A DNA stretch of 64,000 nucleotides from Sphagnum compactum (taxonomy: Eukaryota; Bryophyta; Sphagnopsida; Sphagnales): the NCBI GenBank assembly GCA_965153455.1, contig OZ234494.1:9176001-9240000 (forward strand). The letters are read 5' to 3'. A program made the translations under genes and the position numbers. Shown piece by piece: positions 12,701 through 26,029 of the stretch. The notes beneath the pieces are model-generated. The model was not told the DNA's origin. It did no database searches and saw only the letters and a program-made list of their open reading frames with translations. Each line of letters opens with the position of its first letter. The stretch's first letter is position 1.

Positions 12701-15700
12701 TAAACCTGTAAAGAATTGCAAGATGATCCTACAATAAGGGAGTGGATATTTCAAATCTGACAAGAAAACAACAATAATCCGCAAGCATGAAAAGGAAGAA
12801 ACCCCACCCTAAACAAGACCAATAGGCATTCTAAGGAGAGGTTTGAACAACAGCAACAGTCCTATGCATGTTCAGGGCAACCATCAGCCTATTCATGCAG
12901 ATCTTTAAATGGCTGATAATGGTTGAAGTCAAGTCCAACAACGCAGCTGCCAAACTATTAGGTGCCAGTCCCTATATTCACATGCCAATTGAGAAGCATA
13001 TGAACACACTGCACAACCACCATCATCATACTCCCCACAAATAGGCCAGAGGTGGAGGGGACATGCTGATGGACACCTTACTCAATGCATGTAGATGAGG
13101 GCCAACAGGACAACAGTGAAGTAAACACCAAATGTCTGGGAAAAGCTTGAAGTCGAAGGACCCCTGGGCTCACAAAGAAGCACCAGTGAGCTTAACGTTC
13201 AAGAGATTGTAAAGAAGAGAACCTGAGGTGCAAATCTGGCAGCCCTCCTTTGTCTTACAAACTCCATCAATGGAGTAACAATGACAGGGTCTTTAGCTGC
13301 CCCTGAAGCTGTCCATAATACCATGACAGGCATTAGATCAGGACATCAAAGTGCTCTTGCAAAAGGAGCTGTGCTATGGCATCATTGAGGCAGCCCTAAC
13401 TATGAAACTATGATCAATCAAGACAGAGGAAATACTAGATGTGCAAATAAACAGCCATCTGATATCAATTAGTCAGAGATGGACTTCAGGGAGTGTTGAC
13501 ATAACATCACACTGAGATATCCACCATGCCAAAGCTCTCAAAATAACTGACTGCTGTATATTATGCAGGCAACTAATACCACCTCACACCACACACCTAA
13601 AGCAGCAGCCTTTTCAGCTTCTTTGCGCTCCAGCTGCACTTCTGCACTGGGCAGATGATCCATTGGTTTTTCTAGCAACTCCAAAAAAGCCAAGTAGTCC
13701 GAATCTGCATTGATTTATCTCACATCAGAAGCACTCCAAAATTTTGGGCAACAGACTCACCATCAAGCAACTACATTGTCCCAAAAAAGTCTCCCAGAAT
13801 CAAATCCCTGCCAGGATGAACTCTGGACAACTACTTTCCAGTAAAATGAGGCTAAAACCCAACTTGTGAGTCAGGCTTCATTAGAAGCTTGCCTTTCGTG
13901 ATAGTACCCTCCCTGGCATCCTTCTTGGATCGAGGTTTTGGCACACGTTGATGGGGAGCATATTCCACGAGTGCCTTGTACTGAGTCCCTGTGTTTTAAA
14001 ATGATCTCCTTGGTCAGACAAACATGAGCCAGTCAATTTTGCAAACAGAACATATAGACTTACTGAGTAGAGATGTTTGTCTGACACTCCTAGCTGCAGG
14101 TCCACTGCATAAGCAATGAAAAGAAAAACCTGGAAACTTACCTTTCTCATTGACAAAGATATGGCCATTGAAAACCTCATAGAAGTCAATAACATCCTCC
14201 ACTTTCTTAAAGTTGATATAAGCCCGTGAATACACCTGACGCTTATGACTGTGGAAACATGTACAAATACAAACATGCAAAAGCAGCATTAGTAACAATG
14301 CAAGACAGTGTATTCTGGTCAAGGATGGCATGGACCCATATGAAAACACCTAGATCACTGCAATTTTCTTCACATAAATCAGGGCCAAGTATGAGAAAAT
14401 CCTAAGAGATGATGGATTCAAACAGGTTTGCTCCACCAGGCATATCTTTTAAACATGCCCAAAGAGCTGCTCAAACACAAACATCACATCATTATTTTTC
14501 CCTTGCTTCTGAGGTTCCTAAGCAATTCAAAATTGAGGAACTGACTGTGGCCTATCTCAGTCAACACATTAGTCACACATAAGTTGAGAAGACAGCTGTT
14601 CAACAACATCCATCACTCAGAAACCTTAATGAGACAGATAGATCTTCATGAATATTGAGAGCTTCTGCATCCTTATAATTTACATGAACATGAATAGAAT
14701 TAAGATGACGATAACAAGGATTTCAGATCCTAAAACATATCATCAAACAGGAAATAGAAGACAGAAGAAGGGAAAAGCAGGGAGATCCAAACCTAAGAAA
14801 CAGAGAAAAGACTGAAGCGCGGTTTGAACAACAGTGACAGACACATGCATGTTCACTAACCTTCAACAGCAATATATATGGTGGTGACCAGCTAGTGTAC
14901 CATCCCCACTGAAAGAGAGAGAGAGAGAAATCTATTTATGTATATATATGTATGCAGAGATTGGTACACAAGTGGTTTACAACAGACCTTGGATTCCTTT
15001 CATGCTTTAGATTATGGAAAGGAATCCAAGGTCTTTTTTGAGCCTACACGTGAACATCCTTGCAGAGCCACAAACTACTGATTGAAACAGAGTAAAGCTA
15101 TGCAGGGAAGGACATACTGCAACTAAAAGCAAAACACTACGGATGGAGCACACCAAGCCACTGTACACCAGAATTACACCTAGTTCCACAAACAAGGTAA
15201 CATGAAACACCAGTACATGCTGAATACAGGTCAAATCTGCACAGCACAATTGCCAATTCGCAAGATACCCTGTCTAATCTTATGAACTGTCAGAAAGGGC
15301 TGTTGCAAGCACCACAACAGCGCTTCTGCAACTATGCAATTCTGCTTTGACACACTTCCAGATTGATTAATTGGCAAAATACTGCTCTTTGTGCTTATTG
15401 TGAGCATGAACCATCCATAGAATGTCAGAGGATCAGAAGGTTAACAAAAAGCAGTTTCTAGTCATCATCAGGGTACAGGGAATTCAACACTGAACCCTCT
15501 TCTTGTATCCCAATCAAGATGTTTTAGGGTATGTAGAGCTAAATTGGTGGTCTTTCTTAATCTTTTAGTCACAAGAGGGCTTCCTATTCATTCTAGCCTC
15601 ATAGCACAGGGGAAGAACCAATCCAAGCTGAAAACCTGAGACAGAAAAAGAGAGAGAAGGGCACATACAACGAATGCCCGTGATAGCAACGGAAAGGTGG

Positions 15701-16026
15701 AAATTTCGCAAAGAGGGCGGGCAAAAAAAAACCGGACTCTTTTAAATCGACAACCTAGACAAGAGACCAAAAGACAAGACGAGAAAAATAACAACGAGAA
15801 ACACGACCTTCACAGGCCAAGCCGACTGAAATCCACTCAGAAAACACAATTCAACGGCCAAACGCAAGAGGGAAAAAGAGGCTCGCCTAGATTTTCCGGG
15901 GTGGAAAGCAAACCAGGTAATGGTCCCAGCATACTTGGATACAATCTGGTCGTGTAACGCCGAAGAAGACAAAGAAGGAGGCAGATGGCGGAGCACCACT
16001 TTGGTGCGCGCCTGCGTTTCCTTCAT
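9702..16026 (-). CDS. UPF3: UPF3, nonsense-mediated mRNA decay factor (10 exons)
   Basis: UPF3 links UPF2 to the exon junction complex in nonsense-mediated decay and shuttles between nucleus and cytoplasm. Exons, read downwards: 16026-15887, 14248-14142, 13988-13893, 13704-13597, 13308-13223, 12462-12349, 12088-11827, 11630-11425, 11184-10359 and 10117-9702. All phases fit and give about 786 codons, longer than the Arabidopsis protein. The start is set by KVVLRHLPPSLS at residue 9, as in plant UPF3. Exons 1-5 hold the Smg4/UPF3 RRM-like domain, with VYSRAYINF, FNGHIFVNEKG and LVEYAPHQRVPKP. The C-terminal exon-junction-binding motif RNKDRPDRPVWTPRRR is near residues 561-576. Introns 1 and 3 have GC donors. 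The last exon is the least certain part: a GT at about 9850 could add another intron. The leader carries a CT-rich tract on the plus strand. Confidence 0.9.
14984..15034. repeat. Perfect 18-base inverted repeat in UPF3 intron 1
   Basis: The arms 14984-15001 and 15017-15034 are exact reverse complements (core GACCTTGGATTCCTTTC) around a 15-base loop. They lie in the first intron of UPF3. The stem is too short for a normal plant miRNA precursor. Confidence 0.85.
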
Positions 16027-16154
16027 AGCACTTTCCAGGCTCCGTCTTCTCGCACTACTTCCTTGCCATTCTTGTCCCATCCGCACCATCTCTCCTCCTC
16101 CATGTGCTCCTAAGACCCACCCCTCCGTCTAATCCTTCTGTCTTTCTGTGCGTG

Positions 16155-16200
16155 ACTCTCTGGCTCTCTCTCTCTCTCTCTTCCCTTCTCTCCCACACCA
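16155..16200 (-). promoter_or_regulatory. CT/GA tract in the UPF3 leader
   Basis: A run of CTCTCTCTCTCT on the plus strand, read as GA on the UPF3 strand, lies about 130-170 bases before the start codon. GA tracts near plant transcription starts often bind GAGA-type BPC factors. Transcription start and any leader intron are not visible. Confidence 0.4.
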
Positions 16201-16430
16201 TCGCCATGGCTTCTCCAGCTCCAATCTTTCTTCCAAGCCTCTCCCAGACCTAAAACGAACCTGAATCCGCGTCTATGCCTTGCTATCCTCTTTACCGGAG
16301 CTCCTGATCTGAGCCAGAATGGCCCATCTACCGAGCCTACCACCGAACCAGATGAGACCGAGTCAATTGGAGCGATGGTATTGCAAGGGCTGCAAATTTT
16401 CTTTTTAAGATTAATAATTTCCAAAAAAAG

Positions 16431-16560
16431 AACTCAACTAAATATTTCTGACAGGGATTGAAGTTTGAACTGTGAACCACGGTCAGATGGTTATATATTT
16501 TTACCCTGCCCATCTCATCTGCTTGCTTCTTTACCGGCCTTTTATCCACCTTTTCTAGAA
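16431..16560 (-). mobile_element. Possible tRNA-derived SINE fragment
   Basis: Read on the minus strand, a box-A-like segment (GATGGGCAGGGTAAAAAT) is followed by a box-B-like segment (CAGTTCAAACTTCAATCCC). The spacing resembles tRNA-derived SINEs. No clear tail or duplication was found. It is weakly supported. Confidence 0.25.
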
Positions 16561-17634
16561 GGGATAGGTAAAAGACTAAAAGACACTTTTGGGTAGTTTC
16601 ACAAAATGTGTGAGGGTGGTAGGTATAAGAGATTGGTAAATTAATTTTTCACACCATAACGACCCACTAGTATTTTTCTAATCCATGCAAAGGGCACCTT
16701 TGACCGACCCCTTTGTAAAATTTCTACCTCTCAACATAGGCACCTTATGCATAAGGTTCCTTGCTTTTGATGAAGCTTACGCATAAGATGCCTCCTCTCG
16801 TTTTAAACAAAATTGTAGATGTCCATTTTGCAATCAAAATGTTAATGGGTTTTTTATGTTGGGTAGAGACTAGTGTTGGGTGATTCTTGACTTACAATTT
16901 TTGTTTTGCATCCACCATGGAGGATAGTTTTGAGTGTAATTAGGATATTTGTATAGGGGAAGGCACTCTTGTTAGTGCCTTCCCTTGCATAATGGTTGAA
17001 AGCCTTGATATGTTTATTCAAATTTTCATGCACAATAAAAATGGTCTAGATTAATTTACAAAAACATATTCTATCTATGCATCATGTCATGCAACAACAT
17101 CCTATTTCGTTGTCAACATTAATTGTACAAGGTTATCAATGTTCCTCATTGAATATATTACGAGAAAATGTGGTGATTTGCAATTGGCTTTGCAACTCAG
17201 TTTTTAACTAGTTGCAATGACCATTTGTAGCACATTGTAATTCAATGTCTTTTTGTTCAAACTTGACTACTATCAAACAAATCGCATGAGTTGCAACGAA
17301 TGTAGTTTGTATGTAAAATTGTATACATATACAACTTATGCAACTCAATTCGAATTGTGCAACTATTGTGCAATTTTTATGTAACTAATTTGCAACTACA
17401 ATGATAACATCAAAATGTTATTTTTTATCAATCCATTAAAATTTGAGACATGACATTCTGGGGATTTTTGGGTGAAATTTATTTATGTTTTGAAATGTTG
17501 ATCTCCACCATTCAATATGAATTATCCATTTTATATGGCTTTAAAGTGTGACATGTCGTGTATTCGAAAATTGCCACATGGCATGTTAATTGAATTTTGA
17601 AAAAATATTTCTTTATTTAAATATTTAGGTAGGT

Positions 17635-17830
17635 CGATATATAGGCATAGGTAGGTAGGTCGGTAAGTCCTACCTACCTAGGTATGTAGGTAGAAATTAA
17701 GTAAATAGTACATACTTACATATATCTAAGTAAGACTAGATACGTAGGACCTACTTACATTACAAACCTATTTACCTACCTAGGTAGGCAAATAAGTAAA
17801 AAAATAAAAAGGTAGGTGAACTAAAAAATA
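17635..17830. repeat. TAGG/CCTA tract in both orientations
   Basis: GTAGGTAGGT runs are followed within 40 bases by CCTACCTACC runs, so the segment contains short inverted repeats. The T-rich sequence and CATCCCAAAT that follow recur after the tract at about 20040. Confidence 0.6.
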
Positions 17831-20800
17831 ACCATGTTTAAATTTTTATTTTATTTTATGTTTTGTCTTTAATGTTAAGTTATTTTCAAGTCATCCCAAA
17901 TTAACACATGTATTTTAATGTGAACACACAAAGTACTGACACTTTCTTTATATCATTTGTGAATTGAAATTCATTAACAACATGTGGGTTAAATTTTTTA
18001 TTTGCACAATAGTTGCAAACTAGGTTGTGATTAGAAAAATAAAATTTATCACATTCTTTATGTTCATTTTTAATTTAGTAAAATGTGCAACTTAAAAATT
18101 GATTATTTAATAATTATATGTGAATGTATTATCAATAATAAATTATCCCAAATAATCATTCTAATCAATCTAATTTTTGAATTAATCAATCTAATTCAAT
18201 TATTTATTTATTTGTCAATAATTTAATAATTTCAATTCAAATTAAATAATTAATCATTTGGATTATTTATAGCTAACTAATCTAATTTAGATAATTAGAT
18301 GATTGGTGAATTCAAATAATTAATTTTCAGATATTTTAATTTAGATAGTTAATTATTTAAATAAAAAATTTGACAAATTACCTAAACTCAGATAATTAGT
18401 AATATATTACCTAATTTTCATTTTTAAAAATTACATATCTAAATTAATGAACAAACTAATAACCTAAATTAATTTAATTAATCATTAATAGTTAATTATT
18501 CAGCCTAATAAATTAATTCATAATAGTTTGAAATTTTAAATATAAATGAAAAGTTAATATTGAATAAATTATTGAAAAATAATTCAGGTAATAATAAATT
18601 ATAAATAATAATTATGAATTGGGTAGAAGACATAATTTTCAAATAATTACTTATCTGAATTAATCTATTTAATTCAGATAATTTGTTAGTTAGTAACCTT
18701 AGATAATTTCCTCTTTGATTTCAAATAATTTATAATCAAATAACTAATTATCTTAATTTAAATAATCATTTATTATTATTTTTTAAATTAATTATTGAGT
18801 ACCTAAATTTCAAGTAATTAATTATCTGAGTTTTATTTTAAAATCCAATTTTAAAATTAGTGAGTTAGTTAATTATTAATAAAATTATTTATTTGACTCA
18901 ATTAACAAATTGATTATCTGAATGAAATTGATTGATTCATATTAACTATTGATTCTTTAGGCTAATTAATTAGTTCACAATTATTAAGTAAATTAAATAT
19001 TAGTTAATATTTAAAAGTTAATAAGTTATTGAAAAAATATTTCATTATTAAACATTAAGGATTAAATATGATTTTTTTATTTTATTAATTTATTAATGGA
19101 TGAACAATAAGTGCAAAATAATGGAAAAATAATAATTGTATAATGGCAACATAATGACATAACTAATCGTATCAATGGAAACCATAGTTGACAACTAATT
19201 ACAAATGTTATATTTAATGGACAATGAAAATGTGCACATGTGGCATGATCATATGTGTCAATATTGCACATTAGTTGTAATGTAATTAATGATTGGATGT
19301 TACATTTACATTAGTGGTAATGTAGTTGCCACATGTATTTAAAGTGCAATTTGCTAAAAAATCAAACTTGATTGATTACATTTATATGTATGATGTGTAT
19401 ATTATTACATTGTATAAGTGTCCCATTTGCAACAAACTTACAACTACATTACAACTCCTTGATTTTATAATGTGACATTTTATTTATTAATTGCACATCT
19501 TTTCATGTTTTAATTGTTATGTAATTGTATATTAATTGTTTTGGAGCTCTAGTTGCAAGGTGTTTTTTAACGGACGTTATTTCTCATAATGGTAACATCA
19601 CATTATTGGGGCATTGAATTTGGACCAAATTAGGCCAATTGATTAGGTCATCAGTAGAAGAAAAATTACATTTTACAGTTAGTCCTTATAATTAAATTTT
19701 AGTTACAAACAACATATACAACTAAGACCCTCTAGTCAAGAAAATCAAATTGCATGCAACCATAATTATAAACGGCATGGATTATGGTTTTAGCTTTTGA
19801 ATAATCTTATGTGTATTATCATTTGTGATTACCATGCCACTTTTTTAGTGAACAATATGATTGAACGATATGTTGGCATGTGTCAACAATTTTTATTATT
19901 TTATTCTTTAATGCAATCTTGGTGAAAAATCTAAAACATTCAATTTGTGTATTCATGATTATGACACATGGCATATCCATAAGTATTTCATATTTTGTTT
20001 TCAATTATAGATATAAACATTTAGTTCAGTAGGAATGTACGTAGGTATATAAATTATGTATGTAATAAATACCTAATTATCTATGTTAATTATGTAGGTG
20101 GGCAGGTTATACATGTAGTTAATTTTTATTTTATTTTTTGGTTTAACCTTAAAGGTCATTCCATTTTGATTTATTCATCCCAAATGACATTTGCTTTCAA
20201 ATTATATCGTGTTATTTTAATGATGTAAACTGCACCTTCTTATATAGTTTACAAAACTTGGGTTCCACACTATTACGCACTACTAGTGACAATGAAATGA
20301 CACAAAAGAAATAAGGGTTTACATTTGAAACCTTTGTTATTTTCAAATATATAGGATTCAAATTGTACAAAATACCATCTAATTATCATCCAGAGGGAGA
20401 TTTAATTAGCCACCCTTGTTTTTAATTCATTGAAATTTTGGAAGCAATCAAGATGGATAAACATTAAATCAATTAAGCAAGTGGGGATTAAATCCTTGAA
20501 TTAGGTATTGAAAGGAGAAATTTTTATTGGAAAATAGCTTAATCTCAAAGAAAATAAAATGTAAATTTCTTGAAATAATCTCAACATATTCAAATGAAAT
20601 AGCACATATTTACACTTGTATGAAATTACATGTAAACATGTGTATGAAATTGGAAAGACACAAATTTTTATTTTTATTTTGAAAGGACACAAAAATTCCA
20701 AAAGACATTAAGAAAAATAAAGAAATTTGTTTCTTTTTTGATATCTTAAAATCCATAAGGACATTTTGAAACATTATAAGTTGTAAAATGTTTAGTTTTT

Positions 20801-21519
20801 AAAAATTCCGGTTAGGAATCGACCTTTAATAAATTTGCAATTTGGAATTATCTTTTTATATGACTTACAACTATAACCCATCCCACCTAAACCAACTCTA
20901 ACGAGATCATCGTCATTATAATTAAAGGGATGGCAAAATATATGGGATATAGTTTATAGGTGCAACCTACACTATAAGGAATCATGTCCATTCCCACGCA
21001 TGCGTATGCAACTTTTATCCAAATCAACCATTCTTGTGATTTTATATATGATAGTCCTTCGTGGCACTTGGTAAAAACAACTTGTAGTTGCATAAATGAC
21101 TACAAACTGGTTTGTAGTTGCATATGCAACTTATATTTATAATTAATGTCAATTTGGATGAAAATGAAAATGAAAAATGCACTTATATCATTCATTTTTA
21201 ATGGCATCCCAAAATAGATGAAAATGTAGTTGTTTCTGTGATTTGGAAGGTGGTTCATAAATTATTAGACACTTCATAACATCTTTTCAACTTCATTTGC
21301 AACTATAAATTTCAATTGCAAATGCACTTGTAATTAAATGTGAAAAAAAAAAGTTGACCATTGAAATTCCTAGATTTGGTGGTTTAATCATTTTCCTGTA
21401 ACTTTTTTCAATGAATTAACCATTAAATGTGTAATAGGGAATGGTGGGCTTGTGAAAATTATAAAGGACCCATGGCAATTAATGGTAGAAATAAGGCTAG
21501 GTATGTAATAAGTAATATG

Positions 21520-21840
21520 TATGTGGTTAAACAATATGTATTTTATCATGTTGATATGTCATAATGTTTTTGAATTGAGTAGACTAGGTATTAAATATTA
21601 AGTAGTATATAAGTAGGTTAATTGATTGTAGGTATTCTATTGTGTTGAATGAAATAAAGTTATGTTTAATTAATTAATTAGGTTAGGTAATTATTCAATT
21701 ACTTAATTATAAATTGTAAAGTAGTAAGTAGTAGGCAATATTAATAAGTATTTTATCATGTTGATATATATGATTTTTTTGAATTAATTACTTAATTAAG
21801 TAGGCAATGTAATTTATTATTGAATAGGTTACATAGTAGG
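21520..21840 (+). repeat. Tandem module, left member of an inverted pair
   Basis: About three diverged copies of a roughly 100-base module occur here, each with TATTTTATCATGTTGATATG or a variant, then TTTTTGAATTAATTA and AAGTAG. The same module is found in reverse complement at about 24960-25290. Confidence 0.55.
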
Positions 21841-22623
21841 AGTAATTTATGACCCATTCATAAAAATTATATAGTGAATGTTATATATAACATACATTTA
21901 ATGTTGATACAATTATAATCTATTATAAGCAAAATTGTATATATAATTTTAAAAATCAAATAGAGGTGATATGTGATTTTTTTTTTACATAAATTTTTTT
22001 TCATAATTTTATGTAAAACTTTAGATATCATATGTGTAAAAATAATAAAATTTATAGATCCATAGAATGAATTATTTATATGGCATCAATCAATATTTAA
22101 AAATTAAAATTGATATCCAGAATAAGCTTCTATATTAGAAATAATATAGTTAATAAAAGAGATTTTATTATATTTTTATTTTAAAAATTATTATCCATTT
22201 ATAAGTTATGTATGTGAATATATTATATATCACACATTTTGATTATATTATATTGGTAAAACTATGATATACAAATATATATATAACATAATTTTTAGAA
22301 TCAAATGAAAGTTCAAGGTATGAAATTTATTTATTAATATTATCTATTTATAAATCATGCAATTCGATTTTATTTTCCATGGAATGGTCATTGAAATTGT
22401 ATTCAATAACAAAATTCAATTTTTTTCTTTTCAAATCCCTTTATGTTTTTAAGAGGAAAAAACATATTTGTGTACATTATTCAAAAAAAATTAATCTTAG
22501 TTTTGATGTTGTTAGTTGGACAAAATTTTAATGATAAACTATGGATCAAAAATGATGGTTTGTTTAATGTTTTAAATGAAGTAATTTAAATAGAATGTAC
22601 TTTGTTTTTTGGCACAACAAGTT

Positions 22624-22682
22624 CAATGGCTTAGTGATAAAAAAACTGATTTCCTTCCTTGGGGTTCAAAGATCAATTCTCA
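22624..22682 (+). mobile_element. Possible tRNA-derived SINE head
   Basis: A good box A, ATGGCTTAGTGATAA (22626-22640), is followed about 30 bases later by GGGGTTCAAAGATCAATTCT, which is close to a degraded box B. This order and spacing are typical of plant tRNA-derived SINEs. A 3' tail and target-site duplication were not identified. Confidence 0.35.
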
Positions 22683-24959
22683 CAAATGACATGGGTTGTG
22701 ATTTATTTAACAACCTAAACTCATTTTTTAAGCCTAACCTATGTAATGACACATGTCAACATAGTATATGAACTTAATGAAATTAGCAATAATATAAATA
22801 TACATATCAAAGAATAATAATTATATGTATATATATTTCAATTACATTGTTGAATCATAAAATTGGTCACAAAATGACAATGCCATGTAAGTTGGTTTGG
22901 ATAGATGAAAAGTTCATGTAAGTTACATCTTTATGCAATTACCATTGCAACTTGATGCCTCATATTGACTTCGTGACTTGAATTTTATGCAATTTGTTCA
23001 AAACGACGAAGCTTTGTGATAAGTTGCATGTGATAATTACTATTAAAAATTAGTTGTTAATCCAATCATTTATTTGCAAATTCCTTGTAATGTTAATCAC
23101 AATTTAATTACAACCTAATTTGTCATTATGTTGCAATAATAAAATATATCCCATATTTTTTTTGTCTTCCTTTTTAATTTCTTAAATTATATGATTATGT
23201 GTGCACTAAAACATTTTAAATTCATTAAACTTTGGCCAACCTTGGCTAAATTTTGTTTTTTTAATTAATTTTCTGGTCATGAACACAAATTTGGAACATG
23301 ATTTTAAAAAAACTTAATGAATTTTTCTCCTGAGGTAATTAATTGGCAATTAATTGATTAAATATGATTTAATTATGAATGTGCAAAATTGAAATTGTTG
23401 ATTTTTTAAAAGGCCATTTTAATTAAGAATATAAATTTTAATTTTTTTAATTTTTAAAATTCCTAAATAAACTTGAAGCCATATATTAGAACATGCAATT
23501 GATAAACATGAAAAAAATAACTTATAGTTGTGAAAACATTTAACAAAAAGGGCCCAAATTAATGATTTGGTTACTTTTGGTTCTTTAACCATTCTTTGAC
23601 ATGGTTCTTAATGGTACAACCCAAGGATGGGTTTGCCCATTAGCTAATGAACAAACAGACCTATTCACACAAATATGCCATGCCCTTATTGGAAGAGACC
23701 TCTGATGCTCTTAAATAAACCAAGGTTTTCACTACATTGGAATTCTTATTTGGCTATAATCAATTGTTGTTGAAGGAGGGTGACAAGGTCAATATGTAAT
23801 ATTTTGGACAATATATGCAAATCAAAAGGACTGTTTGTATCTATGGCGATTCTTGTTTTTACATTTGAAAAATGCCCTTATAGAATTTCAAAGAATTAGG
23901 ATGTATACAAGTGACAAAAATCTATCCATGACTTGTCCACTAGATGATGTACATGTGATGATAAATAATAATTTAAGTTTTGTAATAACAATAATATAAT
24001 CATGACAACTACTTAATCTAGTTGGGCTAAGTTATGGTAGGCAATTATTTTAATGTAAGCTAGGTTAGAATATGGAACCTAACATAGGTTACATATGTAG
24101 ATAATAGGTAGGTAGGTAGGCCTAGGATAAATATTTGGGTGTAGATAGGTAGGATCCTAGATTTATTTCATGAATACAAGTTTTTTTTATATCGGTTCAT
24201 CCCATATATCTCATGCATTTTGAATGTTTGAAGTGCAAACCATGAGTAATCCATTCTTTCAACTACCAATATAATTTACAAAACTGAACTTGTTAACAAA
24301 TGATATGGGATAAATCGTAATGAAAGGGATTAGAACACTATGTAATATTAAAGTCAATAAGTAAACCACCATACACTTAAAAACCTAAAGGAGGTTGAAT
24401 CATCACATATCAATCTTTTGTTATAACATTGAAAGAAATTTTTAACCTTCTAGCTAACATTTCCAATGCCACAAAAAACGCTCACTGGTTAAGGAATGAG
24501 GCAAATATGAGTTGTTTCATGTAAAGGGGTTTATATTTCATGGTAAGCCTATTAAAATAATTTAGGATTTTGAAATTAAATTCTTTGGTCAGTTCCATTG
24601 CCTTCGTAATACAAAGAAGTTTTGTAGATCCCTAGTTGACATCCATAGGTTTTTATATCATTACAAATGGATTAAAAATGAAGAAGTTATGGGGTTTGAA
24701 ACTTAAAGGGGTCTAAACTTGTTTTTCAAAAAAATTGAAACAAAATATCACTAGTAGTTTCCCTTTTTTTCTTGCATTTTCTTTTTTGCTCCTTTGCTTT
24801 TGATGCTTATAAAACAATTGTCCTCCTCCAATTTACACCCCAATCACATAAAAATTGTTCAATTTTATTAAAGGATGAGGAAGATATTGGAAAATGTTGT
24901 GTGCAGGTTTGTGTTGGTATTGAGTGGTTTTATCATATCACATCCTTTGTCCCATGTAG

Positions 24960-25290
24960 AAAAACATTGTCATATATTCACACAATAAAATACATATTGA
25001 TTAACCTACTATTTAGTCTACTTAATTAATTAATTCAAAAATATGACATATCCACACCATAAAATGTTTTCTACTTAGCCTACCTACATATTATATATTA
25101 TTTATCATATTTACTACTTACAACATAACTTATCTAATTAATTAAATTATACAAAAACACTTTCACATATCAACACAATAAAATGCCTACTACATAGTCC
25201 ACCTTAGATATCACCTATTACCTATCCTACTTACTAACCATTACTTATTGCTTAACCTACTTAATTAATTAATTACCCTACTACCTATCA
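24960..25290 (-). repeat. Tandem module, right member of an inverted pair
   Basis: Three diverged copies carry ACACAATAAAATRC preceded by TATGACATAT-like words and separated by CTACTTAATTAATTAATT. They are reverse complements of the module at 21520-21840. The 3.1 kb between the pair has no coding content. Confidence 0.55.
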
Positions 25291-26029
25291 TTTGGCCTAT
25301 TTGAAGATTTAATTACATGGCCAAATGCATTGAACTAATGAATCTTGTTCTGTGTGGAATTTGTAATAAGTTAATATCCTAGACCACCATCATGAAAACC
25401 AACCTTTTTTTTCATGACTATATATATATACATATCCTTTAGTTAAATTAAAAATTAAAAATGTTAATGTCATATTTTTGGGAGATTTTCAATAGTTGGA
25501 ATTTGATTGAAATTTATGAAAGGACATTAGATTTTGTTACATGGTTGAAATAGGTAGTAAAAAATAAGTAGTTAAAAATTTACTTTCATTTTGTCTTTAA
25601 ACCAAAATTGGTTAAATTTTCTTGTGAATTAATGGCATTTTAATTTCAACAAAAAATTAACAAATTGAAACAAAATGCATTTTCAAGTAATGTTTAAAAA
25701 CCTTATCCAACTTAAATGACAACTATAATGAATTGTTTAGATTCACTCAAAATCATTTTTAAAAAAATCCGATCATTAATGCAACAATCCCATGTAACAT
25801 TTATTAAAAAACATGTTCACAACTACACAAAACCCTATTATGTTAGAAATTGTAAATAATGGTCCATTTATACCATTTCAAGTGGTCCTATGAAATTTTC
25901 ACAACCCTACCAAACCATGTTACACATTTAACACATAGTTCATTCAAGAACATTAAAGGAAAAAAATAGGATATTAAATCTTATAGCTTTATTTGCCAAC
26001 TCACTTTTTTCACATTTAGTTAAATGTAT

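Larger units (their letters stand above)
16560..26024. other. Gene-free AT-rich repetitive DNA
   Basis: About 9.5 kb has no frame with protein-like content. From about 18080 to 19080 the DNA is a degenerate mixture of AATTAATT, TTATCTGAATT and TAATTATTTA words. TAGG/CCTA tracts occur at about 17635-17830, 20035-20110 and 24100-24160, and at least the first two are followed by a T-rich run and a partly conserved segment with CATCCCAAAT. TTGCAACT and AGTTGCAT words recur near 17200-17400, 19260-19560, 21060-21330 and 22900-23120. A possible SINE is at 22624-22682, and inverted tandem modules lie at 21520-21840 and 24960-25290. Confidence 0.6.

Noticed and set aside
14984-15034. miRNA precursor
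   Set aside because: The stem is only 18 bases with a 15-base loop, too short for a typical plant precursor; kept only as an inverted repeat.
24772-25029. Plus-strand frame of 85 codons in the AT-rich block
   Set aside because: No motif, no splice context and composition like the surrounding non-coding DNA; its end overlaps the inverted tandem module.
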